Origin: Deltaproteobacteria bacterium
GTDB taxonomy: Bacteria; Bdellovibrionota; Bdellovibrionia; Bdellovibrionales; Bdellovibrionaceae
Reading direction: 5' to 3'
Length of the DNA stretch: 37,556 nucleotides
NCBI GenBank assembly: GCA_013286585.1
Contig: JABDFK010000017.1
Coordinates: 1-37,556, forward strand
Every line of letters starts with the position of its first letter. Within the stretch, counting starts at the first letter, position 1. The position numbers and the translations under genes are program-made. The notes below the pieces were generated by a model. That model had not been told where the DNA came from. It saw nothing but the letters and a program-made list of their open reading frames with translations, and did not search any database. Positions 1 through 9,072 of the stretch are shown here, in pieces.

Positions 1-454
1 CCAAAACACCCAGTCGCTGCCCCATGGTTTTGGCAGAAACCAGTTGATTGAGTAAGTCTTGAAATTTTTGTGGCATCAGCCAAGGAATCTGCGACATATT
101 TTCAGTGCCGCCAGCGACGATCACGTCCATGGTGCCCGATTTGATTTTTTCAAAACCTTGCGAAATCGATTCCAAGGCCGAAGCGCAGTTTCTGTGCACG
201 GTGTAAGCGGAAGTTTTCTGTGGCACGCCGGCATTCAGCGCCACCACTCGCGCGATGTTCACTGCATCTGCCGGATTTCCGGTGTTACCGACGATGACTT
301 CGTCGATCTCGTTCACATCGATGTTGGTTCGCGCCAAGACTTCCTTCAAGGCCACACGGCCTATCTCTGCGGGGTGAACTTTGGCAAGCTTGGTTCCTGA
401 TTTTGCAAACGGAGTCCGAAGACCTTCAACGATGACGACATCACGAGCTGACAT
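1..454 (-). CDS. Thiolase (acetyl-CoA acyltransferase), N-terminal part
   Basis: N-terminal 151 residues of a thiolase; the rest lies beyond the left edge. Thiolases join or split acyl-CoA chains in beta-oxidation or acetoacetyl-CoA synthesis. The protein opens MSARDVVIVEGLRTPFAK, the usual thiolase start with the RTPF motif, and has the nucleophile region HRNCASALESI with the acylated cysteine near residue 90, then VAGGTENMS. Two in-frame ATG codons exist, at 460 and 454. The Shine-Dalgarno-like AAAGGA directly touches the first but is six bases from the second, so I chose 454. The tail after SAKTMGQRLGVL resembles the FadI-like branch, but the fragment cannot separate fadA, fadI and atoB types. 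It diverges from maeB across 189 bases. Confidence 0.9.
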   Translation of the reverse strand, partial: MSARDVVIVEGLRTPFAKSGTKLAKVHPAEIGRVALKEVLARTNIDVNEIDEVIVGNTGNPADAVNIARVVALNAGVPQKTSAYTVHRNCASALESISQGFEKIKSGTMDVIVAGGTENMSQIPWLMPQKFQDLLNQLVSAKTMGQRLGVL

Positions 455-643
455 AAACATTCCTTTGCTGAGAATTATTGTGCACAAATTAGTCTATATG
501 GGTTTTCCAAGATTTGGAAAATTAGGAATGAGTTTCTGCAGCAAGTCGTCTAGTCGCCAAATGACGAGTTGGGCCGTGCCACCACCTTGGTAGTTGTGCA
601 TACTTTTGAGGGTAGCTCTGCACTCGCTGAAGAAGGAAGTTTC

Positions 644-2935
644 ATGTCGAATTTTGACGAAGAAGCACTAGAGTTTCATGCCAAAGGTAAACCGGGAAAG
701 ATCGAGGTCGTTCCTAGCAAACCTACCAACACTGAAAAGGCATTGAGTCTAGCTTATTCACCCGGAGTGGCAGCCCCGTGCAAGGCCATCGCTAAGGATC
801 CAGGAAAAGTTTACGACTACACGGCCAAGGGAAATTTAGTCGCCGTGATCTCGAATGGCACCGCCGTTCTTGGTCTAGGAAATATTGGGCCTCTCGCTTC
901 CAAGCCAGTGATGGAAGGAAAAGGAATCCTGTTCAAGCAATTTGCCGGAATCGATGTTTTTGATATCGAGCTCAACACCATGGACGTCGCTAGCACCGTG
1001 GCCGCAGTGAAAGCCTTGGAACCCACGTTCGGCGGAATTAATTTAGAGGACATCAAAGCCCCCGAGTGTTTCGACATCGAAGAACAGCTCAAAGCTCAAA
1101 TGAAAATCCCCGTTTTTCATGACGACCAACATGGAACTGCTATTGTTTCAGGGGCAGCGCTCATCAATGCCTGCGACTTGACCGGTCGGAAGATGCAAGA
1201 TGTTCGCATCGTCATGAATGGAGCGGGTGCGGCCTCAGTCGCCTGTGGAAAAATTTTTATTTCATTGGGAGCCCGCAAAGAGAACATAATAATGTGTGAC
1301 ACCACCGGCGTGATTTACAAAGGCCGCAAAGAGGGCATGAATAAATACAAAGAGCTTTTCGCCTGTGCGACCGAAGCCAGGACTTTAACTGAGGCACTTA
1401 AGGGTGCGGATGTATTCATAGGTTTGTCGGTCGCTGGTGCCGTCACCGCCGAAATGGTCATGCCCATGGCAAAAAATCCGATCATCTTCGCCATGGCCAA
1501 TCCCGATCCCGAAATCGATCCGATGACCGCAAGGCAGGCGCGCCCCGATTCGCTGATTGCCACAGGAAGATCGGACTATCCCAATCAGGTGAACAACGTC
1601 CTAGGTTTCCCTTCCATTTTCCGCGGGGCCCTCGACACCCGCGCCACACAGATCAACGAAGAGATGAAATTAGCCGCGGTGGATGCGCTGGCCAGATTGG
1701 CCCGCGAAGATGTGCCAGATCATGTCTCTGCCACTTATGGTGGTAAGTCTTTTCGCTATGGTCCGGAGTATTTGATCCCCAAACCTTTTGATCCGCGAGT
1801 GCTGCTGTGGGTAGCACCGGCGGTGGCGAAGGCTGCCATGGACAGTGGTGTCGCGCAAAAGCGCATTGAAGATTTCGATGCTTATCGCGACACCTTAGAG
1901 AGCTTCCAAGGCCCTTCGAAGGTTTTCATTCGCTCTGCCATTCATAAGGTGCATGCCAATACTGCAGCCAACAACGGCGTTCTACCAAAAATTGTTTTTC
2001 CAGAAGGCGCTAGTTCAAAAATTTTGAAAGCCCTGTCCCTTTTGGTCGACGAGAAAATCTGCGAGCCCATTCTTTTGGGCTATTCAGAACAGCTCGATGA
2101 AAAAATTCGCAACCTAGAAATTCGCAACTTGGACAAGGTGACTCGGATCCAACCTTCCAAACATCCCAATTTCAAAAAATACGTGCAAGAGCTGCACAAG
2201 CGCCGCGCACGAAAAGGTGTCTTCGTGGGCGAGGCCGACCGCCTGATGCGCGATGCAAATTATTTTGCTTCCATGATGGTGGAAATGGGCGATGCCGATG
2301 GCATGGTCACCGGAGCCACGATCAACTACGCCGACGCCGTCCGTCCGATCTTACAAACCATCGGCACCGCCCGCGATGGCATTGCTGCCGGCTTGAATCT
2401 GGTGCTTCTGGAAGACCGATTTATTTTGCTAGCTGACACGACCGTGAATTTGGATCCCACTGCGGAACAGCTAGCGACCATCGCGCTTCAATGTGCTCGG
2501 GTCGCTGAGTATTTCGAAGTGGAACCTAAGATTGCGATGCTCAGTTTTTCCAATTTCACTGGAATCCACTCATCCCCGAAAAAAATGCGCAGGGCTGTTG
2601 AGATCGTCAAAGCCAAGCGCCCCGATTTGATTGTCGATGGTGAAATGCAGGCGGACACGGCCGTAAATGCCGATATTCAATCGCGGATTTTCCCATTCTG
2701 TGACTTGAAGGGCGGAGCGAATATATTAATTTTTCCCAATTTAGAAAGCTCCAACATCGCCTATAAGCTTTTGCAACAGTTAGGAAAAGGAGAAGTTATA
2801 GGTCCTTTCCTTATGGGCGTAAAACACTCGGCCAACGTTTTGCAGAGAACCACCACAGTGGATTCCATCGTCAATTCTGTGGTTTTAACAGCGCTAGAAG
2901 CTCAGCATTTAAAAGAGCGTCGGAAACGCCGCTAG
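644..2935 (+). CDS. maeB: NADP-dependent malic enzyme, MaeB type (malic enzyme fused to PTA-like domain)
   Basis: Oxidative decarboxylation of malate to pyruvate with NADP reduction, in the cytoplasm. The protein is 763 residues, the usual length of the hybrid bacterial enzyme. The first ~430 residues are the malic enzyme part: [26 protein letters not shown], the metal-binding stretch HDDQHGTAI, the Rossmann motif [11 protein letters not shown], and [10 protein letters not shown]. From about residue 435 a phosphotransacetylase-like domain follows ([28 protein letters not shown]); in MaeB this part is regulatory, binding acetyl-CoA. The reading frame is open further upstream to 569, but ATG at 644 has a good ribosome site (AAGGAAG at 633-639) and starts [12 protein letters not shown], matching the family. 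Three overlapping repeats span its stop codon. Confidence 0.96.
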   Translation: MSNFDEEALEFHAKGKPGKIEVVPSKPTNTEKALSLAYSPGVAAPCKAIAKDPGKVYDYTAKGNLVAVISNGTAVLGLGNIGPLASKPVMEGKGILFKQFAGIDVFDIELNTMDVASTVAAVKALEPTFGGINLEDIKAPECFDIEEQLKAQMKIPVFHDDQHGTAIVSGAALINACDLTGRKMQDVRIVMNGAGAASVACGKIFISLGARKENIIMCDTTGVIYKGRKEGMNKYKELFACATEARTLTEALKGADVFIGLSVAGAVTAEMVMPMAKNPIIFAMANPDPEIDPMTARQARPDSLIATGRSDYPNQVNNVLGFPSIFRGALDTRATQINEEMKLAAVDALARLAREDVPDHVSATYGGKSFRYGPEYLIPKPFDPRVLLWVAPAVAKAAMDSGVAQKRIEDFDAYRDTLESFQGPSKVFIRSAIHKVHANTAANNGVLPKIVFPEGASSKILKALSLLVDEKICEPILLGYSEQLDEKIRNLEIRNLDKVTRIQPSKHPNFKKYVQELHKRRARKGVFVGEADRLMRDANYFASMMVEMGDADGMVTGATINYADAVRPILQTIGTARDGIAAGLNLVLLEDRFILLADTTVNLDPTAEQLATIALQCARVAEYFEVEPKIAMLSFSNFTGIHSSPKKMRRAVEIVKAKRPDLIVDGEMQADTAVNADIQSRIFPFCDLKGGANILIFPNLESSNIAYKLLQQLGKGEVIGPFLMGVKHSANVLQRTTTVDSIVNSVVLTALEAQHLKERRKRR

Positions 2936-2984
2936 CCAGCCGTATCGGCGTTTCCGCAAGCCGTGTCGGCGTTTCACTTTTTTT
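2921..2984 (+). terminator. Inverted repeat with a duplicated arm over the maeB stop codon, probable terminator
   Basis: CGGAAACGCCG (2921-2931, inside the last maeB codons) is exactly complementary to CGGCGTTTCCG (2946-2956). A further partial copy, CGGCGTTTC, at 2967-2975 could replace the second arm and is followed by seven T (2978-2984). The right side is a direct repeat of period 21 (AGCCGTATCGGCGTTTC / AGCCGTGTCGGCGTTTC). Either pairing is possible; the outer pairing with the T run looks most like an intrinsic terminator for maeB. The assignment is inference from pairing and T run only. Confidence 0.55.
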
Positions 2985-2991
2985 CTTTGCA

Positions 2992-3019
2992 TTCACTGGA
3001 CCTTGGCTTATCCTATAAG
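2992..3019 (+). promoter_or_regulatory. Candidate sigma70-type promoter for hflX
   Basis: TTCACT (2992-2997), a 16-base spacer and TATAAG (3014-3019) lie after the maeB terminator-like repeat and 36 bases before the hflX start. The -10 hexamer matches consensus at five of six positions, the -35 at four. It suggests hflX has its own promoter. Read by eye only. Confidence 0.4.
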
Positions 3020-3054
3020 AGATCGATGACTTTAGCAGGAGGCTATTTAGTACC

Positions 3055-4317
3055 TTGAATAAAGCACAAATTCGACTCAATGATCGGGCGATCGTGATCG
3101 GTGTAGGACTCAAGTCCGAAGCCACTTCTGAAATCAAAGAAAATTTGCTAGAACTCGAAGAGTTGGTTCGCTCTGCCGGAGGCGAAATCGTGGGTTCGCT
3201 GGTGCAAGTGTTGCCGCAATGGAATCCTGCGACACTGATAGGCTCTGGCAAAGTCGAAGAGATCAGAGAGATGGCCCAAAGTATTCAGGCCAATTTGCTC
3301 GTTATGGATCATCACCTCTCCGGAGTCCAAACCAGAAACTTAGAGCAAGCCATCGGCTGCAAAGTTTTAGATCGCAATCAATTAATCCTAGATATTTTCG
3401 CGCAACGAGCCCACACCTTCGAAGGAAAGTTGCAAGTGGAACTGGCGCAGATGCTGGATCAACTCCCGCGCATGGTCGGCGCCTGGATGGAATCCCTCTC
3501 GCGACTGGGCGGCGGTATCGGAACCAGAGGCCCCGGCGAAACTGCACTCGAGCAAGATCGCAGGCGCATCCGCGAACGCGCTCACAAAATCAGAAAGCAA
3601 TTGGACGTGGTCGGAAAAAATCGCGCACAACACAGACAATCCCGGCGCCGCCACGAAATCCCAAGCTTCGCATTGGTGGGCTACACGAACTGTGGCAAGA
3701 GCTCACTCCTCAATCGCTTAACAGGCTCGCAAGTGCTGTCAAAAAATCAAGTCTTCGCGACACTTGATCCAACAACAAGAAAAATTTTCTTGGCCGATGG
3801 TCCGCCAGCCGTAGTGACCGACACGGTAGGGTTCATCCGCAAACTTCCCCCACAACTGATCGAGGCCTTCAAAGCCACACTAGAAGAAAGCGCCGAAGCC
3901 GACGTACTTTTGCATGTGATCGACTTGTCGTCACCGAACATGCGCCGCCAAGTCGAAGTGGTCGACAAACTGATCGAGGAATTCGGCTGGGAAAATAAAC
4001 CCATCATTCACGTCTACAACAAAGTCGACGTAGCCCCAGTAGAAGCCCAATTCCGAGTCAACAAATTCCCCCGCTGCTTCGTCTCGGCAGTGACAGGCCA
4101 AGGCATCGAACACCTAAAAAAAATAATGACCGAATCCATAGCCAGCCTACAAGCTGACGTGGATCTCTATTTCTCAAAAATGGAAGAACACAAGATATTC
4201 GACCTCAGTCGCGAAGGCCGAATCGTAAAAAAAGAACCAGCCACCGAAGGCACTTTCTGCAAAGTGCAACTAACACCCGCCCAGCTCAACAAGTGGAAAG
4301 ACTATATCATCAAGTGA
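3055..4317 (+). CDS. hflX: Ribosome-associated GTPase HflX
   Basis: HflX binds the 50S E site and splits stalled or heat-damaged 70S ribosomes. The protein is 420 residues, normal for the family. The N-terminal glycine-rich HflX domain includes the linker LSRLGGGIGTRGPGE, and an Arg-rich helical linker follows. The G domain has G1 GYTNCGKSS (from residue 209; many relatives have Ala where this has Cys), DPTTRK, G3 DTVGFIRKLP and G4 NKVD. The start is TTG at 3055. An AGGAGG sits at 3037-3042, a rather wide 12 bases away, but no other in-frame start fits, and the ATG at 3026 runs into a stop in another frame. It is followed by a shared terminator and faces a minus-strand gene. Confidence 0.95.
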   Translation: MNKAQIRLNDRAIVIGVGLKSEATSEIKENLLELEELVRSAGGEIVGSLVQVLPQWNPATLIGSGKVEEIREMAQSIQANLLVMDHHLSGVQTRNLEQAIGCKVLDRNQLILDIFAQRAHTFEGKLQVELAQMLDQLPRMVGAWMESLSRLGGGIGTRGPGETALEQDRRRIRERAHKIRKQLDVVGKNRAQHRQSRRRHEIPSFALVGYTNCGKSSLLNRLTGSQVLSKNQVFATLDPTTRKIFLADGPPAVVTDTVGFIRKLPPQLIEAFKATLEESAEADVLLHVIDLSSPNMRRQVEVVDKLIEEFGWENKPIIHVYNKVDVAPVEAQFRVNKFPRCFVSAVTGQGIEHLKKIMTESIASLQADVDLYFSKMEEHKIFDLSREGRIVKKEPATEGTFCKVQLTPAQLNKWKDYIIK

Positions 4318-4374
4318 GCAAAGCGCAGCCGTAGCAGTAAACATGATCATTTTGTCAGAACATTATTAACCTAA

Positions 4375-4412
4375 ACAAAAAAGGCTCTGATCTATTGAAG
4401 CCAGAGCCTTTT
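4375..4412. terminator. Bidirectional intrinsic terminator
   Basis: AAAAGGCTCTG (4379-4389) and CAGAGCCTTTT (4402-4412) form a perfect 11-bp stem with a 12-base loop. Read on the minus strand it ends in TTTTTTG, an excellent terminator for the gene at 4499-5380; read on the plus strand it ends in four T and can stop hflX transcripts. It is placed between two convergent genes. The rest of 4318-4498 holds only a weaker imperfect hairpin around 4432-4470. Confidence 0.85.
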
Positions 4413-4498
4413 GCACCAGTTTTTGGGAAAGATGTTAGTGTTTTTGTAGCATCACCAAAACCGATGATACTCATTTAATCTCGACTCCAGCCGATTTT

Positions 4499-5380
4499 TT
4501 AATGTCCCGCTGGTTGGGGTTGGGGTACCATGTAGAGCATCAATGATCGCCATGCAGACTCAAGAACTGCGATCTCAATCATTTGCTGGTGGGGAAAGCC
4601 GCCAACAATAACCTTGCCGGCGCGTACCCATTGTATCAGCCGTTCTTTAGGAACAGAAATTTTTAATAGTGCCGTGCCGGGAAGGGAATGTTGTACAAAC
4701 GGCATACCTGCCGAGAAAAATGCAGCTTCTTGGCCGTCGAAATCACTGCTCCATGATTCTGTCCTGCCGTCTTTAAGCTGTGACACATTCTGCGCTTGCC
4801 AAAGAGTCAGTTCTTCAGGTGAAAGTTTCCGAAATAGATCAATTGTTTCACCGTCCATAGAGCGAAGTAGATATTCGTCCAATGATATCTGTCTGATCAT
4901 TTTTTCGTTTTGAAACAGCCAAATCTTTTTATTCTTCACATAATCATGATGTGTCGCCAGTGTGGGCTGAGGTACTTGTCTGGAATCAAAAACATAGTCG
5001 CCGGCGATTATTTGCCATTCAGCCTCCCCGAACGTCAAATTGGATCGCGGGTCATGTACCGTGCCAACTGAAATCTCTGTCAATGGGGCCTTACCTTCCG
5101 CCTCACGAATCTGATTGACTCGATTAAGCATGATACTCTCACTAACGGGTGTTAAAGGCCTGAGATAGTAGTAGATATCTTCCCAATATCGTAGCTTGGG
5201 AAAATTTTCTAATTCGGCCCTAGCTTCACTTCCTACTGCATAGACTTGTGAGCATTGATCGATTCCATGGGCCTTGGGTGGAACTATGAAAATAATCACT
5301 AGCCCGACATAACGAACAAGTGTAAGAAACTTTGACACTTTAAACGAATGTGACGACCTAACAGGCCTTTTTGTATTCAT
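4499..5380 (-). CDS. Secreted protein of unknown function, weakly ADP-ribosyltransferase-like C-terminus
   Basis: I do not recognise this gene with certainty. It encodes about 293 residues beginning MNTKRPVRSSHSF, followed by one hydrophobic stretch (KFLTLVRYVGLVIIFIV) and AHG, which looks like a secretion signal. The C-terminal third has TESWSSDFDGQEAAFF, then TALLKISVPKERLI, then MIEIAVLE. That order (Ser-Ser strand plus helix, hydrophobic strand, strand with Glu before a Val-Leu) resembles the last parts of Arg-Ser-Glu ADP-ribosyltransferases, but the expected first Arg is not evident and only one Glu is present, so this is a hint only. The ATG at 5380 has AAAAGG almost touching it; TTG at 5392 is the alternative. 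It is followed by a good terminator and has only the hairpin element upstream. Confidence 0.6.
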   Translation of the reverse strand: MNTKRPVRSSHSFKVSKFLTLVRYVGLVIIFIVPPKAHGIDQCSQVYAVGSEARAELENFPKLRYWEDIYYYLRPLTPVSESIMLNRVNQIREAEGKAPLTEISVGTVHDPRSNLTFGEAEWQIIAGDYVFDSRQVPQPTLATHHDYVKNKKIWLFQNEKMIRQISLDEYLLRSMDGETIDLFRKLSPEELTLWQAQNVSQLKDGRTESWSSDFDGQEAAFFSAGMPFVQHSLPGTALLKISVPKERLIQWVRAGKVIVGGFPHQQMIEIAVLESAWRSLMLYMVPQPQPAGH

Positions 5381-5555
5381 ACCTTTTAGCAATTCAACAA
5401 ATATGCCAGGGGAGCGAGCTTAAAACCAAATGATTTACTTCGAAGCTCAGACTGAATCTGAAAGACTTTCGAGGTGAAAAAGGGCGACCTCACTGGACGG
5501 AAAGGCACTGCCCGCTTAGCCAGAAATGGACCCAGATTTAACCAGCAAGGTGATC

Positions 5556-5698
5556 TGGCCTGATTGGACCCCTTGAAACTCAATGGAGGGCGCTCCTGAA
5601 AGCGTGACGCGTTTTTTTATCGTACTCGATAAAAAATTCAGGTGAACCCAAGGATGGGTGGGCCCCGGAATTGAGTTTCAAGGGGTCCAATCAGGCCA
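5556..5698 (-). repeat. Hairpin element copy A: 28-bp perfect outer stem around a conserved core
   Basis: Bases 5556-5583 are the exact reverse complement of 5671-5698 (28 bp, no mismatch). They enclose an 87-base core that, read on the minus strand, is nearly identical to the core of the copy at 21925-22068. Inside it CCTGAA (5595-5600) pairs with TTCAGG (5637-5642), and TTTTTTATCG (5613-5622) pairs with CGATAAAAAA (5627-5636) around a four-base loop; a side segment AGCGTGACGCGT lies at 5601-5612. The arms show no extended match to those of the other copy. It begins 11 bases after the stop codon of the metalloprotease gene, in the same orientation to that gene as copy B has to its upstream gene. 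It could end transcription or protect mRNA 3' ends; its family is unknown to me. Confidence 0.9.
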
Positions 5699-5709
5699 CG
5701 TTTACAAGA

Positions 5710-8700
5710 CTAGTTGAGTACTGGCAACATCTCCACAAACCGCTGAACATTCGATATTTGCTCTGCAGGATTGCCTCCGGCGAGGATTGTCTGAATGAGC
5801 CCACTGAATTGTTCATTGGTGAAATTCTTGGTGTCCACCAATTTGCGATCGAGCGGCGTCAAATCTGCCGGCAAGGTCACCGGAATCGGATCTGGTGCAG
5901 GAATCCCTTTGGGCATAATCAACGTCAGCGGTGGTTGTCTCAAGCGAATCAGCTTCAGCAGCAATTCCTTCAGACCTTTGCCATCTTTGCCTTCAGCGTA
6001 CAAACCTTGGATGATCTGACTTGTCTCTACCTGTTCAAAATAGGTTTGCGCCACGACGTTGTCTTCTCCACCGGCGTAGTTCTGCCCATTTAAGGTGGAT
6101 TGCTTCAGGCTTTGATCGGCAGATCCAAAACCAAAAATCGACGGAGTTTTATAAACACCCACGGTCAGCAACAAATGCCTAGCCAGAGGATCACGATTCA
6201 AACTCTGCTCATTTTGGGATGCGATTCTCTGTCCTAAGATTTCGACCAGGTGAGTGTCTCGGTTAGGAATTCCTAAGTATTTGGCGATGTTTTCATCTAG
6301 ATTTTTAGGAATCACATAGCCGTGGGCGACGTCCGACGGAATTTTGACCTTGACGCTAGAACCATCCGCTAAAGTCACGTCCATGTCGGTCTCTAGATTA
6401 TCAGTCATAATCTCTGCCAAGGTCGATTGCAGGGAGTCGCGCAGCTGTGGAAGATTGAAAAAGCTGTCCGAGTTTTCGTCAAAAGAACCTTCCTCCACAT
6501 CGGGATTTTCCTGAAGTTTTCGGGTGAACAAAAATTTGGCCGCTAATACCTTATCCATCCACATACCCCTGACATCGATTTGGTCGACGTAGGGATTCTT
6601 CGAATTGGGATCCTTCTTGTCCAAGAACGGTCGACCAACTTGTCCGACCAATGCAAAGCCAGGCTTCGCCTTGATGCCTGAGCAATCCAGTGCATGTGAA
6701 TCGACATCCGCCAAGCGCACTGGTTGTGGAGCTTCCGTCGGCTTGGAAAGATCACCCACTAAACAAGTGGTCTCTGGCATGGTCAGAACTGAAATCAGAA
6801 AATTCCCGGCTTTGACTGCGGCATCATGTAAGTCTCTAAGAAAAATATGGTCAGCATCATTGAGAGTCGTGTCTGTCCACTCTTTGGAGTCATCTGTGAC
6901 CCCAGCTGCGTACTTGATTCGCTCCACCACTTCCATAAATGTTCGCAGATCATAAAAAATCGCGCCAATATGTTTGGCGTAAGTGGTGTCGTCCATCATG
7001 CTAAAAATCTCGCGACCGCGACGACTGCCGCTCAAGCGAACAGACTCCCAGTAGCGGGCGATGATACTGTCGACGATGGCCACATTGGTTGTACCCTCGT
7101 CGAATCGCTTGCAGCCGGCATTGATGTCAGCACTTTCATCCGTGCAAAATCGATAAGGGGCCAATTTCATTCCTGCGGCCTTCAAGGCGCTGATCGTGTC
7201 TGTTGATTTCAGATTCAACACCGATCCATCACTCTTCTTCAGTTGACGGCCGTAGGCAAAGTTCAGTGCTGCGACATCATATTTGCCCAGTGTGGGCAGA
7301 ACATTGAGATCCGTGGCACCATAATCCATCACCGAACTGTACGGAACGGCGTAATCAATTCCAAAAGCACTTAGCTCGGCTTTGCTGTAAAAATTAGCCG
7401 CGTCTTCCGAGCCTGAAAAATTATGGCGAAGGCCCAAGTTGTGACCCATCTCGTGAACCAAAATGGGTTCAAACAATTCAGGCATGATGATGTCCAAGGC
7501 CGCTTGCTTTTCTTCGGTGGATAGATCTTCCCAGGGTTTCATGTCGTTCGAGAACTGGCGAACCAAGGCGTTCACCACTTTGGTGTTGGCCTCTGTCATA
7601 CCGGAGGGATACATGCAGGTGTGGTGGTTGGCCAATAACACATCTAAAGAATTGCTCTTCATGTTCTTATTGTTGGCAGGATTTGATAGCGCTTTGATAT
7701 CGCGCCCGGTAGCGGACCCAACCAATTTGGAAACTGTGCTATTGGAGGTCGGACTGGCCCCTACAATCCCTCTTAATTTCTGTAAACTCTTGGCCAAATG
7801 TGGATTTGGACGAATCAACAGTGGCGCCATCGCATTCAAACCTTTGGGTGCTATTTCCTGGGCTGGAGGAGGTGTTGTTTTTGCTATTTTTTGCGCCATT
7901 TTCAAGTTTCGAATCTCTTCATAGGAAACCCGTGCTGAAGACTTCATCGTGCCTGAAAACATCGCCACGTGCCCACTGATGATTTCGCCCGTGTCTGGGT
8001 TGGCAATGGTTGGTCCATAGCCCAAAAGACCGCCCACGGGATCTTCCACGAGTACGATCATGCTGTTGCGCAAATCGCCGGGATTTAATCCTGCGGGATC
8101 CTTCAACGTCAGGCGAAATTGTGCGCCCGCTGATTTTAAGCCATTGTTCAACTTATTAAAAGCCTCATAAGCCGCTTTTTTCAGAGACTGATTTTCTGGT
8201 TTGTTGAACTCGTCACTCAGGTAGTAAACCACTTCGCTGCGTGCTGGATTCCAACGATTCATCATGCGCACTTCTCCGTTGGTGCGCTGAACGTCGTCCA
8301 CATCCGTTTGGTCAAACGCCGTTTTAAAAAATCCAAAGGTATTTTCATCCTCTAAAGGGTAATTGACGGCTTGGTAACCAGGTGTGGCCACCGCACTCAT
8401 TTTCACCAGGCTGTAATTCGACACCACTGTGGTGGTCAGATCTGAAAGTGAGCGCGCACCTGCGGCACAATGAAGGTCAGAGGTCAAAGTGCGCTCAATC
8501 TGAAAATTGATATGATCATCCGCAAATTCCCAGTTCAAAACTCGGTTGCTGGATTCAGTCATGCAACTGTCTTTGCCTAAGACTTTCATGATTTCATTGG
8601 GCAAAGTAGTGACCTCGGCCACCGTCACCTTAGAGAAATCGGGCTTGAACTGGCCTTTTTGCTGCCAGGTGATGGACTTGTCTTCTTCCTCGGTATTTTT

Positions 8701-9072
8701 ACAATTGTTGTAGCGATCCGTGGCGCAGTGAAAATCTATGTGAGTGATCGGAATTTCAAAAACCAATTTCTGATTCTCTGGATTGGCGGTGAAATTTTTG
8801 TCGGCTTCTTGTTCCCAAGCTTGCAATGCTGTTTCAGTGAAGACGAATTTGATTTTTTTCGCATCCCCCGCCATGAAGGGCTGAATGTTAGTGGCAGAGC
8901 GGCTGACTGCGCCGGTGGATGGCACATAGAGATATTCGCCCTTGGTATCGACACTGGATTTCGAGTAGACTTCTTCCTTTAGCATTGATTGGTACGGCAA
9001 AGTTTTCGTGCAGGCAGAGATACCTACCATGGCCATCAATAGTGCGCTCGTGGAAATAGCTAGCTTCTTCAT
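5710..9072 (-). CDS. Large lipoprotein zinc metalloprotease (metzincin-like)
   Basis: A 1120-residue predicted secreted protease. The N-terminus MKKLAISTSALLMAMVGISAC is a lipoprotein signal with the lipid-bearing Cys at residue 21. The zinc site HEMGHNLGLRH (residues 540-550) is the HExxHxxGxxH metzincin motif, with a Met-turn-like SSVMDY at about 580-584. This arrangement, including NFSGSED after the third His, resembles the EcxA-type/DUF4953 zinc proteases, but here the protein is longer. Roughly 500 residues precede the motif and 550 follow it; I see no further named domain. Its ATG overlaps the stop of the upstream barrel gene in an ATGA, with GGAGTG close before it, so the two are translationally coupled. 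A role in digesting host or envelope protein is inference. The hairpin element follows its stop. Confidence 0.9.
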   Translation of the reverse strand: MKKLAISTSALLMAMVGISACTKTLPYQSMLKEEVYSKSSVDTKGEYLYVPSTGAVSRSATNIQPFMAGDAKKIKFVFTETALQAWEQEADKNFTANPENQKLVFEIPITHIDFHCATDRYNNCKNTEEEDKSITWQQKGQFKPDFSKVTVAEVTTLPNEIMKVLGKDSCMTESSNRVLNWEFADDHINFQIERTLTSDLHCAAGARSLSDLTTTVVSNYSLVKMSAVATPGYQAVNYPLEDENTFGFFKTAFDQTDVDDVQRTNGEVRMMNRWNPARSEVVYYLSDEFNKPENQSLKKAAYEAFNKLNNGLKSAGAQFRLTLKDPAGLNPGDLRNSMIVLVEDPVGGLLGYGPTIANPDTGEIISGHVAMFSGTMKSSARVSYEEIRNLKMAQKIAKTTPPPAQEIAPKGLNAMAPLLIRPNPHLAKSLQKLRGIVGASPTSNSTVSKLVGSATGRDIKALSNPANNKNMKSNSLDVLLANHHTCMYPSGMTEANTKVVNALVRQFSNDMKPWEDLSTEEKQAALDIIMPELFEPILVHEMGHNLGLRHNFSGSEDAANFYSKAELSAFGIDYAVPYSSVMDYGATDLNVLPTLGKYDVAALNFAYGRQLKKSDGSVLNLKSTDTISALKAAGMKLAPYRFCTDESADINAGCKRFDEGTTNVAIVDSIIARYWESVRLSGSRRGREIFSMMDDTTYAKHIGAIFYDLRTFMEVVERIKYAAGVTDDSKEWTDTTLNDADHIFLRDLHDAAVKAGNFLISVLTMPETTCLVGDLSKPTEAPQPVRLADVDSHALDCSGIKAKPGFALVGQVGRPFLDKKDPNSKNPYVDQIDVRGMWMDKVLAAKFLFTRKLQENPDVEEGSFDENSDSFFNLPQLRDSLQSTLAEIMTDNLETDMDVTLADGSSVKVKIPSDVAHGYVIPKNLDENIAKYLGIPNRDTHLVEILGQRIASQNEQSLNRDPLARHLLLTVGVYKTPSIFGFGSADQSLKQSTLNGQNYAGGEDNVVAQTYFEQVETSQIIQGLYAEGKDGKGLKELLLKLIRLRQPPLTLIMPKGIPAPDPIPVTLPADLTPLDRKLVDTKNFTNEQFSGLIQTILAGGNPAEQISNVQRFVEMLPVLN

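Noticed and set aside
3219..3767. Plus-strand frame of 182 codons inside hflX
   Set aside because: A shadow of hflX in another frame: Arg/Ser-rich with no family resemblance, while the hflX frame has all G motifs.
5386..6093. Two short frames, one on each strand, both beginning MSFKGSNQA
   Set aside because: They start in the two arms of the same inverted repeat, so the shared peptide is a product of the hairpin symmetry. Neither continues into a recognisable protein; the plus-strand one lies antisense to the metalloprotease.
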